Positions 8,412 to 18,174 of a stretch of DNA of 55,729 bases are shown in pieces. A program made the translations under genes and the position numbers. The notes beneath the pieces are model-generated. The model made no database searches, was not told the origin of the DNA, and worked only from the letters and a program-made list of their open reading frames with translations. This stretch comes from Winogradskyella epiphytica (GTDB lineage Bacteria > Bacteroidota > Bacteroidia > Flavobacteriales > Flavobacteriaceae). How positions within the stretch are numbered: position 1 is the first letter of the stretch; every line of letters starts with the position of its first letter. The stretch covers positions 1-55,729 of the forward strand of contig NZ_QJTD01000009.1 of the NCBI RefSeq assembly GCF_003217215.1, given 5' to 3'.

Positions 8412-10190
8412 ATGAACTTAACTCCAAATAACTATTTAAAAGCGGCGTTTGGTATTGGGCTATTCATCATATTATGTATTGGCGGATTCACTTATAAGCA
8501 TATCCAATCACTATCAGAATCGTCTAAAACGGTAAAGTCTACTTATTCTGTAAGTAGTGAATTGGCAAAAATACTTTCTAATTTAAAGCAGGCCGAATCT
8601 GGTCATCGCGGATTTTTATTAACCTCCGATTCTATATTCTTAGACCCTTATTTTTCAGGGGTCACACAACTTAAGGAAAATTTAGGCCGATTAGATACTT
8701 TGGTTCCAGAAAATACGGATCAAAGGAAGAATCTTAAAAAACTTAAATCTGATATTGAAAAAAGGTTTAGCATTTTTAAGCGATCTTTCGGCTTGGTAGA
8801 CGACAAATTAATTTTATCGGAAGACCTACTATATGTACTTCATGAAGGCAAAATGTCTATGGATCAGATCCGAAAAGATCTTGTAAACATGCAGGATTTA
8901 GAAAGTAGACTTATGGCAGAAAGTCAAGTGAAAAATGAAAAAGCCATGGATCTAACGCCATTAATGTTTTTTGGGATTCTCATTCTAACCTTAATATTAC
9001 TTCTTCTGGCCTATGCTAAAATGAACAAAGATTTAATGGAGCTCAAAGATACCAATGATGATCTTGTGGTATTTAAAAAATTGACCCAACAAGCTGAAAA
9101 AATTAGTCATAGTGGTACATGGATTTGGTATGTGGAAGAAGATGAATTTTATTATTCCGATAATTTATTCAATCTTCTTGGAGTGGAACCGAATAGCTTC
9201 GAGCCTAGTTTAGAAAAGTTTATTGGCTTTGTTCATGTAGATGATAGAGAAGGCTTGGGGCAGCAGATAAATAAAATGATTAAGGAGGAGGATCTTCCTT
9301 TGGTTACCTTCAGAATTGTGCAACCTGATGGCACTATTAAACATTTAAAAGCTTTCGGAAAACTTATTGAAAATGCTTTTGAGGAGAAACAACTCATTGG
9401 AGTAACCGTTGATGCTACAGAGGAGTATGAGAATTTTAAACTCATTGAACAACGCAACCAGGAATTAGAACGAAATAATAAGGAATTATCGGCTTTCAAT
9501 TATGTGACGAGTCATGATTTACAAGAACCATTAAGAAAAATTCAAACCTTTATTTCGCGATTAGAAGTTAAAGACAAGGATAACCTTTCAGAAGCAGGAA
9601 ATATTTGTGTCGAAAAAATAAAATCGGCTTCCGCTAGAATGCGATTACTTATTGATGATTTATTACAGTATTCACGTACCAATAAAACAGAATCCGACTT
9701 TAGTGAAACAAATATGAATATGCTTTTGGAGAGTGCTAAACAAGAGCTTATCGATAGTATAGAAGAAAAGGAAGCCGTTATTACTAGTCAGAATTTGCCA
9801 ACTATGGATGTGATATCGTTTCAAATCCAACAACTCTTTATAAATATTATTGGGAACTCTTTAAAATATTCCAGAGAAGGTGTGCCTCCAAAAATAGATA
9901 TTAAGCATGAAGAAGTGATATCAAGTGAGGTCGAAGAATTGAAAGACTCATTTATAAAACATTATCATAAAATTAGTATCAAAGATAATGGTATAGGGTT
10001 TGAACAAACCTATGCCAAAAAAATATTCGTGTTATTCAATAGATTACATGGAAAAACCGAATATTCTGGAACCGGTATTGGTTTAGCGATATGTAAAAAG
10101 ATTGTAGATAACCATAACGGTGTAATATTGGCAGAAGGAATTCCTAATGTGGGCGCTAAGTTTATAATCTATCTTCCATACTTGAAATAG
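8412..10190 (+). CDS. CHASE3-PAS sensor histidine kinase
   Basis: A membrane histidine kinase of 592 aa. In order it has a first transmembrane helix (about 12-28), a periplasmic CHASE3 domain containing the typical QAESGHRGFLLT segment (60-71), a second helix (about 182-202) and a PAS fold (about 225-345). A HisKA domain follows with phospho-acceptor His368 in TSHDLQEPLRK, then a HATPase domain with an N box (IGNSLKYS) and G boxes (DNGIGFE, GTGIGLAI). This layout is common in Bacteroidota phytochrome-like kinases paired with single-receiver proteins. The gene follows such a receiver by 3 nt. Confidence 0.92.
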   Translation: MNLTPNNYLKAAFGIGLFIILCIGGFTYKHIQSLSESSKTVKSTYSVSSELAKILSNLKQAESGHRGFLLTSDSIFLDPYFSGVTQLKENLGRLDTLVPENTDQRKNLKKLKSDIEKRFSIFKRSFGLVDDKLILSEDLLYVLHEGKMSMDQIRKDLVNMQDLESRLMAESQVKNEKAMDLTPLMFFGILILTLILLLLAYAKMNKDLMELKDTNDDLVVFKKLTQQAEKISHSGTWIWYVEEDEFYYSDNLFNLLGVEPNSFEPSLEKFIGFVHVDDREGLGQQINKMIKEEDLPLVTFRIVQPDGTIKHLKAFGKLIENAFEEKQLIGVTVDATEEYENFKLIEQRNQELERNNKELSAFNYVTSHDLQEPLRKIQTFISRLEVKDKDNLSEAGNICVEKIKSASARMRLLIDDLLQYSRTNKTESDFSETNMNMLLESAKQELIDSIEEKEAVITSQNLPTMDVISFQIQQLFINIIGNSLKYSREGVPPKIDIKHEEVISSEVEELKDSFIKHYHKISIKDNGIGFEQTYAKKIFVLFNRLHGKTEYSGTGIGLAICKKIVDNHNGVILAEGIPNVGAKFIIYLPYLK

Positions 10191-10389
10191 GCTAATTTAT
10201 ACATTGTCGGGAATTGTATAACACATTCTAAAAATTGTATAATAGTTGTTTCATCTGTTATATCCACATTTGTAAGGCTATTAAAACTTAACATAAAGCT
10301 TAAAAGATTCTACAATATTGATAAACAGAGTTAGCTGCAGAGTCGACTTTTGTGTGAAGTTAATGCCCTAATTTAATCAACATTCTCTT
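10191..10389. promoter_or_regulatory. Intergenic region with AATTGTATAA motifs
   Basis: Ahead of the small membrane protein gene, GAATTGTATAAC (10211-10222) and AAAAATTGTATAA (10230-10242) occur 19 nt apart. A third copy of AAAAATTGTATAA is at 10704-10716, ahead of the next small ORF. Repetition in front of two neighbouring small genes suggests a shared regulator site; which regulator is unknown. Confidence 0.35.
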
Positions 10390-10536
10390 ATGAGATCTTT
10401 GCTTTACGCTTTCTTAGTTATAATCATCATTTTGTGGGCACTTGGATATTTTGTGTTTTCTTTTACATCACCGATTCACTTCTTATTATTAGTAGCAATA
10501 ATTATAATTGTTGTTTTGAGCAGAACTAAGTCTTAA
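10390..10536 (+). CDS. Lmo0937-family tiny membrane protein
   Basis: A 48-residue ORF from ATG at 10390 to TAA at 10534-10536. It begins MRSLLYAFLVIIIILWALGY, continues with a short SFTSPIH turn and a second hydrophobic stretch of about 14 residues, and ends SRTKS. Two short helices around a small turn and the L.W.LG motif match the Lmo0937 family of tiny stress-associated membrane proteins. Its position between a two-component system and an AraC gene suits a stress-response target. Confidence 0.7.
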   Translation: MRSLLYAFLVIIIILWALGYFVFSFTSPIHFLLLVAIIIIVVLSRTKS

Positions 10537-10778
10537 GTTTCCTCTCCAATCAAGATATCTAATATATTTATTACGCTTCACTTTAGCCTTTCTTCTTGAA
10601 AGTTTTGCCCTCTATTGTTTTTAGATAAACCTAAAAACGATCAACACGCTACTTATATATTGTGTTTTGTTTAACACTAAATAGCAATGATATAACAGAA
10701 CCAAAAAATTGTATAACAGAAGAGGCTTTCAATCTTCGTTACTTTGGAGTATCTAAAAACACTAAACTTTTTAAAGCT

Positions 10779-10913
10779 ATGAAATGGACATCAGAACAAC
10801 TACAAAAACAATTTGCAAGGGTAGGAAAAGTTTTTCCTAAACCGCAAGAACAAAAAATTAACGTTTTAAGCGCAACTAGTGCTAAAGCCAACAAAAAATC
10901 GCTTCAATATTAA
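10779..10913 (+). CDS. Small hypothetical protein
   Basis: A 44-residue ORF beginning MKWTSEQLQKQFARVGKVFP, rich in Lys and Gln. The frame stays open back to a GTG at 10662, but a promoter-like TACTTTG at about 10740 and the ATG at 10779 favour the short form. I do not recognise the family. It lies between the tiny membrane protein and the second AraC gene. Confidence 0.4.
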   Translation: MKWTSEQLQKQFARVGKVFPKPQEQKINVLSATSAKANKKSLQY

Positions 10914-10983
10914 ATAGTAGAACAATGCCCTAAAGTCTGAACCACCTACGCCAATTTAACTGTCTAACCTAATAACAAGCATT

Positions 10984-12000
10984 ATGAAAACGATTGAAAT
11001 TAAAGCCGAAAATATAACATCAATGTTCAATACATTAACGAACGAGGTTGGTGGAACATTTACGAGTAACCGTCAGGAGGTGGAATTATCCATTGATAAT
11101 GATTTTGGGAAAGGCTTCATAAGAGGAATGGAGTTAGAAAGAAATACGGTTTATATTGAGTTTGATGTTAAATTTAAACATGATGTGACTTTTAAAGTAG
11201 AAAGCGTGAAGCGTTCTGTAGTTAACTTTTTGTATTGTGCTAAAGGTGAACTTTCTCATTCATTTTCAGAACATGGCGGTGCTAAAAAAGTTGAAACATT
11301 CCAAACTGGGATTGCTTCAAATATCACATCTGAAGAGAATTATATAAGTTTCTATAAAGATGTATATGTACACTCAGCAATTATTTCAGTGAATACCTCA
11401 AAAGAAAGCTCTAAAGAGTTTGGTATTAATAATATGGTTTCAGATCTTTTTGTGATGGATAGAACAGATAATTATTCCTATGTGGGATCATATAATCTTA
11501 AAATCGCAGAGAGCATTAATCAACTAAAAGCCATTAAGCAAGAAGGCGTTGTGAGAACGTTGCTAACACAGGGATTAGTTAATCTAATTTTAGCTATGGA
11601 AATTGAGCAACATAAATTAGATGTCATAGATGCTCAAAATCCCAAAGGATCGCTTACATCTTTTGAATTGAAACAAGTTAAAGAACTTTCAGATTATATT
11701 AATAATTACCCGGAAACCAATTTTAGTGTCACAGAATTGTGTTCTAAAATTTCACTGAGTCCATCTAAAGTTCAAGAAGGATTTAAGCTGATGCATGGAA
11801 AAACTTTGAACTCGTATATAAGATTTGTACGAGTTAGAAAATCTGAAGAGTTGATTAAAACTACAGATCTTAATATTTCAGAGATCGTATATTCATTAGG
11901 TTTCTCGAGTAGAAGTTATTTCTCTCGTATATTTAAAGAACAATATAATTGCTCGCCTATTGAATATAAGCAAAACAATAGGTTAGCTGCTACAGCATAA
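10984..12000 (+). CDS. AraC-family transcriptional regulator (long form)
   Basis: The C-terminal ~105 residues form the AraC double HTH: FSVTELCSKISLSPSKVQEGFK, then ISEIVYSLGFSSRSYFSRIFKEQYNCSPIEY. The N-terminal ~220 residues are an uncharacterised sensor region common in Flavobacteriaceae. Length 338 aa. It is monocistronic, with a possible long-loop terminator downstream. No ligand or targets can be inferred; the nearby two-component system and small stress-type genes are candidates. Confidence 0.88.
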   Translation: MKTIEIKAENITSMFNTLTNEVGGTFTSNRQEVELSIDNDFGKGFIRGMELERNTVYIEFDVKFKHDVTFKVESVKRSVVNFLYCAKGELSHSFSEHGGAKKVETFQTGIASNITSEENYISFYKDVYVHSAIISVNTSKESSKEFGINNMVSDLFVMDRTDNYSYVGSYNLKIAESINQLKAIKQEGVVRTLLTQGLVNLILAMEIEQHKLDVIDAQNPKGSLTSFELKQVKELSDYINNYPETNFSVTELCSKISLSPSKVQEGFKLMHGKTLNSYIRFVRVRKSEELIKTTDLNISEIVYSLGFSSRSYFSRIFKEQYNCSPIEYKQNNRLAATA

Positions 12001-12016
12001 TATATATGTAGAAAGC

Positions 12017-12097
12017 GGTTGTGTAAGTATGTAGATTGAAACCTAATATGGAAACATATTTTGAATTCAATTCGATATTCACACAACCCTTTTTTTA
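12017..12097 (+). terminator. Possible long-loop terminator after the AraC gene
   Basis: GGTTGTGT (12017-12024) pairs with ACACAACC (12081-12088), which is followed by a run of T. The loop is about 56 nt, unusually long, so this is a weaker prediction than the compact hairpins elsewhere. Confidence 0.45.
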
Positions 12098-12140
12098 TTG
12101 AAAAATTCTAAATATAATTTGAAATTCATAAGTTTGATTT

Positions 12141-12599
12141 ATGAATGATAATTTAAAAAACGAATTTTTCGGAATAGGTATTCAAAATGGTAAAACACCT
12201 GAAAACTTGGGTGTTTTATGGCGTTCAGCTCAAAACATGGGAGCAAGATTTATTTTCACTATCGGAAATCGTTATGCCAAACAAGCTTGCGATACCCATA
12301 ACGCTGTGAAGTCTATGCCTTATTTTCATTATGAAACCTTTGAAGATTTCTTCAAAAACTTACCAAAAGGAGCGCGATTGGTGGGCGTAGAACTCACTGA
12401 AGATGCTGTGCCACTAGAAACCTTTCATCACCCAAGACGTTGTGTATATTTACTAGGAGCCGAAGATCATGGTTTGTCTCGAAAAGCCATAGAGAAAAGC
12501 CATTTTTTAGTGAAGTTTAAATCGGAATTGAGCCTTAATGTTTCGGTTGCGGGAAGTATAGTCATGTACGATAGAGGTATCGCTAAACCTAGAGTTTAG
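12141..12599 (+). CDS. TrmH/SpoU-family RNA 2'-O-methyltransferase
   Basis: A 152-residue SPOUT methyltransferase without a clear N-terminal substrate-binding domain, so close to the minimal catalytic fold. The motifs are visible: NLGVLWRSAQNMGA (motif 1, about 22-35), VYLLGAEDHGLSRKAI (motif 2) and LSLNVSVAGSIVMYD (motif 3), the last forming the S-adenosylmethionine knot. It probably methylates a tRNA or rRNA ribose. It converges on rho across a shared terminator. Confidence 0.9.
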   Translation: MNDNLKNEFFGIGIQNGKTPENLGVLWRSAQNMGARFIFTIGNRYAKQACDTHNAVKSMPYFHYETFEDFFKNLPKGARLVGVELTEDAVPLETFHHPRRCVYLLGAEDHGLSRKAIEKSHFLVKFKSELSLNVSVAGSIVMYDRGIAKPRV

Positions 12600-12611
12600 A
12601 AACATATAAAA

Positions 12612-12649
12612 ACAAAAAAACCTTGAACAATTAGTTCAAGGTTTTTTTT
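12612..12649. terminator. Bidirectional intrinsic terminator between the methyltransferase gene and rho
   Basis: The stem CCTTGAAC / GTTCAAGG is flanked by A-rich sequence on the left and a T-run on the right, so it can serve both convergent genes. It lies 12 nt past the methyltransferase stop and 16 nt past the rho stop. Confidence 0.9.
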
Positions 12650-12665
12650 ATAAATTCAAAAAGAA

Positions 12666-14375
12666 TTACCCATTCATTGATATAAGGAACTCTTCATTGT
12701 TTCTTGTTTGTTTGAAACGTTCGTTGATAAATTCCATGGCTTCAACAGGATTCATATCTGCAAGATACTTTCGCATTACCCACATTCTTTGGATAGTGTT
12801 TTCATCTAATAAGATATCATCACGTCGTGTACTCGATGAGGTTAAATCGATAGCAGGGAAAATTCTACGGTTAGAAATCTTACGATCTAACTGTAATTCC
12901 ATATTACCAGTTCCTTTGAATTCCTCAAAGATCACTTCATCCATTTTAGAACCAGTTTCCGTTAAGGCTGTAGCAATAATGGTTAAAGATCCACCATTTT
13001 CAATATTACGTGCAGCACCAAAGAAACGTTTTGGTTTGTGTAAAGCATTGGCATCTACACCACCAGAAAGAATCTTACCAGATGCAGGTTGAACGGTGTT
13101 ATAGGCTCTAGCTAAACGTGTAATCGAATCTAAAAGAATCACAACATCATGACCACATTCTACTAAACGTTTTGCTTTTTCTAAAACAATATTAGCAATT
13201 TTCACATGTTCATGGGCTTCTTTATCAAACGTTGAAGCAATAACTTCTCCACGTACATTACGTTGCATATCTGTAACTTCTTCTGGACGTTCATCAATTA
13301 ATAAAATCATTTGATAAACTTCAGGATGGTTCGCTGCAATAGCATTTGCCACATCCTTAAGAAGCATAGTTTTACCCGTTTTAGGTTGTGATACAATCAT
13401 ACCACGTTGTCCTTTTCCAATTGGAGAGAACAAATCCATAATTCGCGTAGAAATCGTAGCTTGCTTTTCAGCAATATTGAATTTCTCTTGTGGGAATAAC
13501 GGTGTTAAATGTTCAAAAGCTACTCTGTCTCTTACAACATTTGGATTCTGACCATTGATTTTACTCACTTTAATTAAAGGGAAATATTTTTCACCTTCTT
13601 TTGGAGGTCTTACATGTCCAAGGACCGTATCACCTGTTTTTAATCCAAATAATCTAATTTGAGATTGAGATACATAAATATCATCAGGAGAAGACAGGTA
13701 GTTATAATCCGAAGATCTTAAAAATCCATAACCATCTTGCATGATATCTAAGACACCTTCACTTTCAATAATAGCATCAAATTCAAAATCTGGCTCACGG
13801 TAGCGATTTCTGCTATCCTTATTACCATTATTTTTTGAGCTACCACCATGTGTGTTGCCATCTTTATCTTTAGAACGCGGTTGTCTTGAATCGTTGCCTT
13901 GAGAACGTTTTTTATCGTCTTTGCGCGGATTAGGCTTCTTATGTTCTGGAGATTTTGGATTAGGCTTATTGTCTTTTGTAGACTTTTCCTCTTTAGACTT
14001 AAGGTCTTGTGGTTTGTTCTCTGGAGCTGTGCGCTCTTGAGGTTTGCGAGGATTTGGTTTATTTTGTTCTTGAGGCTTAGCTTTAACGTCTTGCGTATCG
14101 TCCTTAAGCTCTAAAGATTTTTGATTGGTACTCTCTCTTGGCTTTTGTGGAACTCGAGCACGTTTTTGAGCTGGCTTATTTGGTGGTGTAGGTTCTGATT
14201 TAGCTTCAGTATCTACTTTAGCTTTAACCACCTCTGGATTAGCTGCTTGATAATCTAAAATCTGATAAACCAAGTCTAATTTTTTTTGTGTACGGTACTT
14301 AGGTACGTTTAGTTTTTTAGCTATCTCCTGTAATTCAGGAAGTTTTTTAGCCTTTAACTGAGAAATTTCAAACAT
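12666..14375 (-). CDS. rho: Transcription termination factor Rho
   Basis: The hexameric RNA helicase Rho ends transcription at unstructured C-rich RNA. It begins with a Rho_N helix region ([21 protein letters not shown]), then a long low-complexity insert (about residues 55-200) rich in Lys, Pro, Asn, Gln and Ser, as usual in Bacteroidota. The primary RNA-binding domain follows ([15 protein letters not shown]). The Walker A motif is SQPKTGKT, variant in its first residues, and Walker B is [16 protein letters not shown]. The total of 569 aa fits the insert-bearing form. Its divergent neighbour is the DUF4293 gene, a common pairing in Flavobacteriaceae. Confidence 0.97.
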   Translation of the reverse strand: MFEISQLKAKKLPELQEIAKKLNVPKYRTQKKLDLVYQILDYQAANPEVVKAKVDTEAKSEPTPPNKPAQKRARVPQKPRESTNQKSLELKDDTQDVKAKPQEQNKPNPRKPQERTAPENKPQDLKSKEEKSTKDNKPNPKSPEHKKPNPRKDDKKRSQGNDSRQPRSKDKDGNTHGGSSKNNGNKDSRNRYREPDFEFDAIIESEGVLDIMQDGYGFLRSSDYNYLSSPDDIYVSQSQIRLFGLKTGDTVLGHVRPPKEGEKYFPLIKVSKINGQNPNVVRDRVAFEHLTPLFPQEKFNIAEKQATISTRIMDLFSPIGKGQRGMIVSQPKTGKTMLLKDVANAIAANHPEVYQMILLIDERPEEVTDMQRNVRGEVIASTFDKEAHEHVKIANIVLEKAKRLVECGHDVVILLDSITRLARAYNTVQPASGKILSGGVDANALHKPKRFFGAARNIENGGSLTIIATALTETGSKMDEVIFEEFKGTGNMELQLDRKISNRRIFPAIDLTSSSTRRDDILLDENTIQRMWVMRKYLADMNPVEAMEFINERFKQTRNNEEFLISMNG

Positions 14376-14575
14376 TCTGTATGTTGTATATGTATTATAA
14401 TTTTGATATTATTAATTCAATATTTTCTAAATGAAATTTCGAAATGAAACAATAAAGAAAAAAAGTGAGATTAATTTGGAAGATTAGAAAGATGTAATTC
14501 AGTGTGTTACTCTTTCTTATGCAATAATACGATTTTATTTTAAAACAATTTCTATCTTTTTCGAAAATAAACTCC

Positions 14576-14583
14576 TAATTTTG
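14576..14583 (+). promoter_or_regulatory. Bacteroidota -7 promoter element for the DUF4293 gene
   Basis: TAATTTTG fits the TAnnTTTG consensus of the Bacteroidota housekeeping sigma factor and lies 22 nt before the ATG at 14606. The -33 element is not clear. Confidence 0.5.
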
Positions 14584-14605
14584 CAGAACTTTTTAAGTAA
14601 AGGAT

Positions 14606-15016
14606 ATGATTCAACGTATACAAACTCTATATTTATTTTTGGCTGCGGTTATTTCAGCAGGCTTAATATTTGTGTTTCACTTATGGACGAATAATGAAGG
14701 TGACGAAATATATGCTCTAAATAATTATGTATATGCAGGCCTGTTTTTTGGTTCTGCTTTGTTATCTTTGATTTCGATTTTTAGATTTAAGAATAGGAAA
14801 TCTCAATTTATATTGGGACGACTTAATATAATATTAAACTTTATTTTACTAGGAATCTTTGTGTATCAATCTCTAAATTTATCTGGAGAAACTAACGTTT
14901 CTGAGAAAGGTATTGGGATGCTTCTTCCTATTTTTTCTATTGTGTGTTTAGCCTTGGCTAACAAGGCTATTAAAAAGGATGAAGATCTTGTAAAATCTGT
15001 TGATCGATTACGATGA
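14606..15016 (+). CDS. DUF4293 family membrane protein
   Basis: A 136-residue integral membrane protein with four predicted helices. It opens with MIQRIQTLYLFLA, which is characteristic of DUF4293. The family's function is unknown, but it sits divergently beside rho in many Flavobacteriaceae, as here. A strong terminator follows. Confidence 0.88.
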   Translation: MIQRIQTLYLFLAAVISAGLIFVFHLWTNNEGDEIYALNNYVYAGLFFGSALLSLISIFRFKNRKSQFILGRLNIILNFILLGIFVYQSLNLSGETNVSEKGIGMLLPIFSIVCLALANKAIKKDEDLVKSVDRLR

Positions 15017-15042
15017 ACCTAAAATCTTAGTAGTATTAGTGT

Positions 15043-15076
15043 GAAAAACCCAGACGCTGCCGTCTGGGTTTTTTTA
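15043..15076 (+). terminator. Intrinsic terminator after the DUF4293 gene
   Basis: The stem AAACCCAGACG / CGTCTGGGTTT with a short CTGC-type loop ends in a T-run, 26 nt past the stop codon. Confidence 0.92.
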
Positions 15077-15177
15077 TGTCTAATTTTTAAGATTAATTCC
15101 TAAACTTTTCTTAATTATTTGAAATAAGTAACATAGGTTACAGAGCTCTTCAACAATTTTCAATACTATTGTAATGA

Positions 15178-15540
15178 ATGAAAAGTAAAGGTTACATAGC
15201 ACTTCTTTTAGTCTCTATTTTTATGGTGAAATTTATTGCCATAGATGCTCATGCTCTAAGTACAGTATTTAGTGAGAAGGGCGTTTTTTTAGTGAATAAA
15301 CATTGTAAAAAAGCTAACCTCACCACAAAAATTTCTCGTTCGGCAGAATTGTCCCATGCAAATAATTTAGGGGTTGAAGTGATAGATATGGCTGGATATT
15401 GTACCTCACAATTTCATTTTACTCATTTCTCATGGGAAACTTCAGTACTAAAACCTATGGCAGTTTTTAACGAACATTTTATTTCGAGTCTAAGTTTTTT
15501 GTACTTAGATAAAGTATCTCCTCCTCCGCGCTTAGTTTAA
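15178..15540 (+). CDS. Small exported protein ahead of the sulfur-type cluster
   Basis: A 120-residue ORF with an N-terminal hydrophobic segment (about residues 8-25, ending AHA) that looks like a signal peptide or anchor. Three cysteines are spread through it, and it ends in SPPPRLV. Many small Bacteroidota proteins just upstream of membrane or transport genes end in a proline cluster like this, and the one at 44571-44882 does too (RPPPFFL). I do not recognise a domain. It is the first gene in the row leading to DoxX, DsrE, the SoxB-like protein and TlpA. Confidence 0.6.
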   Translation: MKSKGYIALLLVSIFMVKFIAIDAHALSTVFSEKGVFLVNKHCKKANLTTKISRSAELSHANNLGVEVIDMAGYCTSQFHFTHFSWETSVLKPMAVFNEHFISSLSFLYLDKVSPPPRLV

Positions 15541-15654
15541 AAGTCACAAAACTTAATTCGATGCACAAGAAGTAAAATAAGATTTTCCATTTATCAAGGG
15601 GATTTCAGTAGTGTGCATGACATCGACTCAATTCATCATTTTATAACGTTAATA

Positions 15655-16053
15655 ATGACTAAAACAATTTCAGTTAGTCGTCGATCCGTTCAGCTATTAC
15701 GCATACTAGTTAGTGGTATATTCCTTATAGCAGGATTAAACCATTTGCTAAACACAGAGAAAACTGTAAACAGAATTGAACAAGCTAGTTTTAAAGGCAT
15801 CGCTTATTTTTTTGGCGAACCTCAATTGCTTGTTATTCTTTCGGGTGTCGTAATGCTATCGGCTGGCTTATTATTTCTTTTAGGATTTAAAACGAAATGG
15901 ACAGCACTTATTTTATTGGCCGTTTTAATTCCAATCACATTAACCGTTCAAGTCGGACAAATTAATACGCTTGGACCCTTATTTAAAAATCTTGCAATTT
16001 TAGGTGGACTTCTTTTTTTTATATGGAACGACACTGATAATCTTAAAAAATAA
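15655..16053 (+). CDS. DoxX family membrane protein
   Basis: A four-helix DoxX-like protein. The family includes the small subunit of archaeal thiosulfate:quinone oxidoreductase and many proteins of unknown redox role. The typical start of helix 1 is seen (LLRILVSGIFLIAGLNHLL). I chose the ATG at 15655 (MTKTISVSRR); the frame is open from 15613, but the extra residues do not look like family sequence. It is followed within 7 nt by the DsrE gene, which suggests a shared transcript. Confidence 0.85.
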   Translation: MTKTISVSRRSVQLLRILVSGIFLIAGLNHLLNTEKTVNRIEQASFKGIAYFFGEPQLLVILSGVVMLSAGLLFLLGFKTKWTALILLAVLIPITLTVQVGQINTLGPLFKNLAILGGLLFFIWNDTDNLKK

Positions 16054-16060
16054 ACACATT

Positions 16061-16504
16061 ATGATAATAAATATGTCTCAGACGAAATCAATTCTTTATG
16101 GTGCATTTTTTCTAATGCTTACACTGTTTAATGTAAATACGATTCAAGCACAAGAGAAGAATAATGATAAAATTAATTATGTAGTACTCACTAAAAAAAT
16201 CCCACAATTACAACCGATTCTATTGGCTGCTGAAGCTCTTAAGGCTGAAGATGGCGCTGCCTTTGGTGACTTTCAAGTCATTGTCTGCGGTAAAGAAATT
16301 GGAGATATTACAGCTCCAGAAAAGGTAACTAAGTTCCTAAATCGAGCCGATGAACTTGGTGTTCAGATTATCGCTTGCGGATTTTCCTTGAATAAGTTTA
16401 AGGTGGATAGAGCAGCTGTACCCAAAGACATGAAAATCGTGGAAAATGGAATTCTACATAATTTACAACTTCAGAAAAAAGGATATATAAGCATTACATT
16501 ATAA
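16061..16504 (+). CDS. Exported DsrE-family protein
   Basis: The fold is DsrE/DsrF-like, a family of sulfur-relay proteins that carry or bind sulfane sulfur on Cys. An N-terminal signal peptide ends near AQE (about residue 30), so the mature protein should be periplasmic. Two cysteines sit at conserved-looking positions, in FQVIVCGKEIGD and in VQIIACGFSLNKF. The ATG at 16061 gives 147 aa; an upstream in-frame start would overlap the DoxX gene. The SoxB-like gene starts 2 nt after its stop. Confidence 0.85.
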   Translation: MIINMSQTKSILYGAFFLMLTLFNVNTIQAQEKNNDKINYVVLTKKIPQLQPILLAAEALKAEDGAAFGDFQVIVCGKEIGDITAPEKVTKFLNRADELGVQIIACGFSLNKFKVDRAAVPKDMKIVENGILHNLQLQKKGYISITL

Positions 16505-16506
16505 CT

Positions 16507-18165
16507 ATGAAAATCTATATAAAAGCAACTTTAAGAACTGTCGGCCTCATTGGAATAGTGTTATTTTTTAATTCTTGTAAAAACAATTTGGCTAGCTCAG
16601 AGGTGAGTAACACAAGTAAAAATGACACCTTAAGTGTAACCATATTACAAACCGCTGATATTCATGGGCAATTAGATACGCATCCTGAATTGTTTTGGGA
16701 AAATGAAGAAATTGTATTTAAAAATCGAGGTGGATTGGCTAATATCAAAACACTATTTGATCGCGAACGTCAAAACAATCCTAATCGGACAATCATAGTT
16801 GATGGTGGTGATTTGATTCAAGGAAGTGGTTATGCCGCTTTATCTGAAGGGAAAGTTATGCCAGACATCATAAAAAATATGGGTTACGACCTAATTATTC
16901 CAGGAAACTGGGAGGTGGTTTATGGTAAAGATATCATGATGGAGGTGATGACGGGTTATGACACTGAGGTGATTGTGCAAAACATGTATCATGAAGAAGA
17001 TGAGAAACCATTGTTTCCGGCATCTTGGGTTAAAGAAATTGAAGGAATTCGTTTTGGCTTCGTGGGTATTAATGATCCTGATGTTCCTGTAAGACAAAAT
17101 CCTATTTTCAGTAAAGGGATGAGTTTTAGTGGACTTAATGCGGACTTAAAGAAAACAGTGGATGACTTCAAAGTAAACGAAAATATCGATGTTCTTTTTT
17201 TAGTGACTCATATAGGGATTTTTAAACAAGTAGAATTAGCTAACAACCCAATAGCGGAACATGCCGATTATATTTTAGGAAATGATACACACGAGCGTGT
17301 ACGTGAACTAATTCCAGGCAAATACGCTAAAGTTACGGAGCCAGGAGCTTTTGGTTCTTTCGTTGGAAAATTGACCTTGCATTTTGTAGATGGTAAATTG
17401 GTTGGCGACGATTACGAACTTATAGATGTTGATCCAGAGGTGTTTCCAGCAGATCCAAAAATTCAAGATCTAGTCGATAAGGCCAAAGCACCTTATAAAG
17501 ATCATTTAGAAACGATAGTGGGTTATACTACGACTCCGATTTATCGCTACTTAACAGTGGAAAACCCAATGGATAACATGATTACAGATGCAGCACGTTG
17601 GAAAACTGGTGCAGATATAGCGATTTCCAACGGGTTCCGTTTTGGAAACCCTATAGTTCCTGAAGATGGAAAACCGGCTCCTATCACAAGAGCTAATTTA
17701 TGGAACCTACTTCCCGTAAACGAACCTGTAAAAACAGGAAAAGCAACCGGAAAACAAATTAAAGATTGGTTAGAAAAGGAAATGCATAATGCTTTTTCTC
17801 AAAATCCAATGGAACGGTTTGGAGGCTGGTTAGTGCGTTACTCGGGAATGACTGTTGAATTTAAAAGTCAGAATGAAAGAGGAAATCGAATTACATCCAT
17901 AACAGTTAATGGAGAACCTATGCAAGATGAAAAATATTATACCATATCAGCATGCGTGCGTCCAGGTGATCCCATTGATAATTTATGTAGAATGTCTGAT
18001 GTAAAAGATGTTGAAGTCAAAGATTATACGATTCATGATGCGGTAGAAGAGTACCTTCAAAAAAATTCACCAGTTTCACCTGTTTTAGAAGGTCGTGCCT
18101 ATTGTGATTATTTAGGAACTTATTCGTTTTCAACGGTTCCAAAAACAGATTATAAATTTCAATAA
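16507..18165 (+). CDS. SoxB-like metallophosphoesterase / 5'-nucleotidase lipoprotein
   Basis: A 552-residue two-domain protein: an N-terminal calcineurin-like phosphoesterase domain (about 40-300) and a C-terminal 5'-nucleotidase domain (about 330-520). The lipobox FNSC puts the anchor at Cys24. Metal-site motifs are TADIHGQ, VDGGD, GNWE, THIG and GNDTHERV. Most 5'-nucleotidases have GNHE where this protein has GNWE; the Trp form is typical of SoxB, the thiosulfohydrolase of the Sox pathway. With DsrE, DoxX and TlpA neighbours, a role in sulfur-compound processing is more likely than nucleotide scavenging, but the SoxYZ carrier is not in the window. Confidence 0.85.
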   Translation: MKIYIKATLRTVGLIGIVLFFNSCKNNLASSEVSNTSKNDTLSVTILQTADIHGQLDTHPELFWENEEIVFKNRGGLANIKTLFDRERQNNPNRTIIVDGGDLIQGSGYAALSEGKVMPDIIKNMGYDLIIPGNWEVVYGKDIMMEVMTGYDTEVIVQNMYHEEDEKPLFPASWVKEIEGIRFGFVGINDPDVPVRQNPIFSKGMSFSGLNADLKKTVDDFKVNENIDVLFLVTHIGIFKQVELANNPIAEHADYILGNDTHERVRELIPGKYAKVTEPGAFGSFVGKLTLHFVDGKLVGDDYELIDVDPEVFPADPKIQDLVDKAKAPYKDHLETIVGYTTTPIYRYLTVENPMDNMITDAARWKTGADIAISNGFRFGNPIVPEDGKPAPITRANLWNLLPVNEPVKTGKATGKQIKDWLEKEMHNAFSQNPMERFGGWLVRYSGMTVEFKSQNERGNRITSITVNGEPMQDEKYYTISACVRPGDPIDNLCRMSDVKDVEVKDYTIHDAVEEYLQKNSPVSPVLEGRAYCDYLGTYSFSTVPKTDYKFQ

Positions 18166-18174
18166 TAGTAACTA

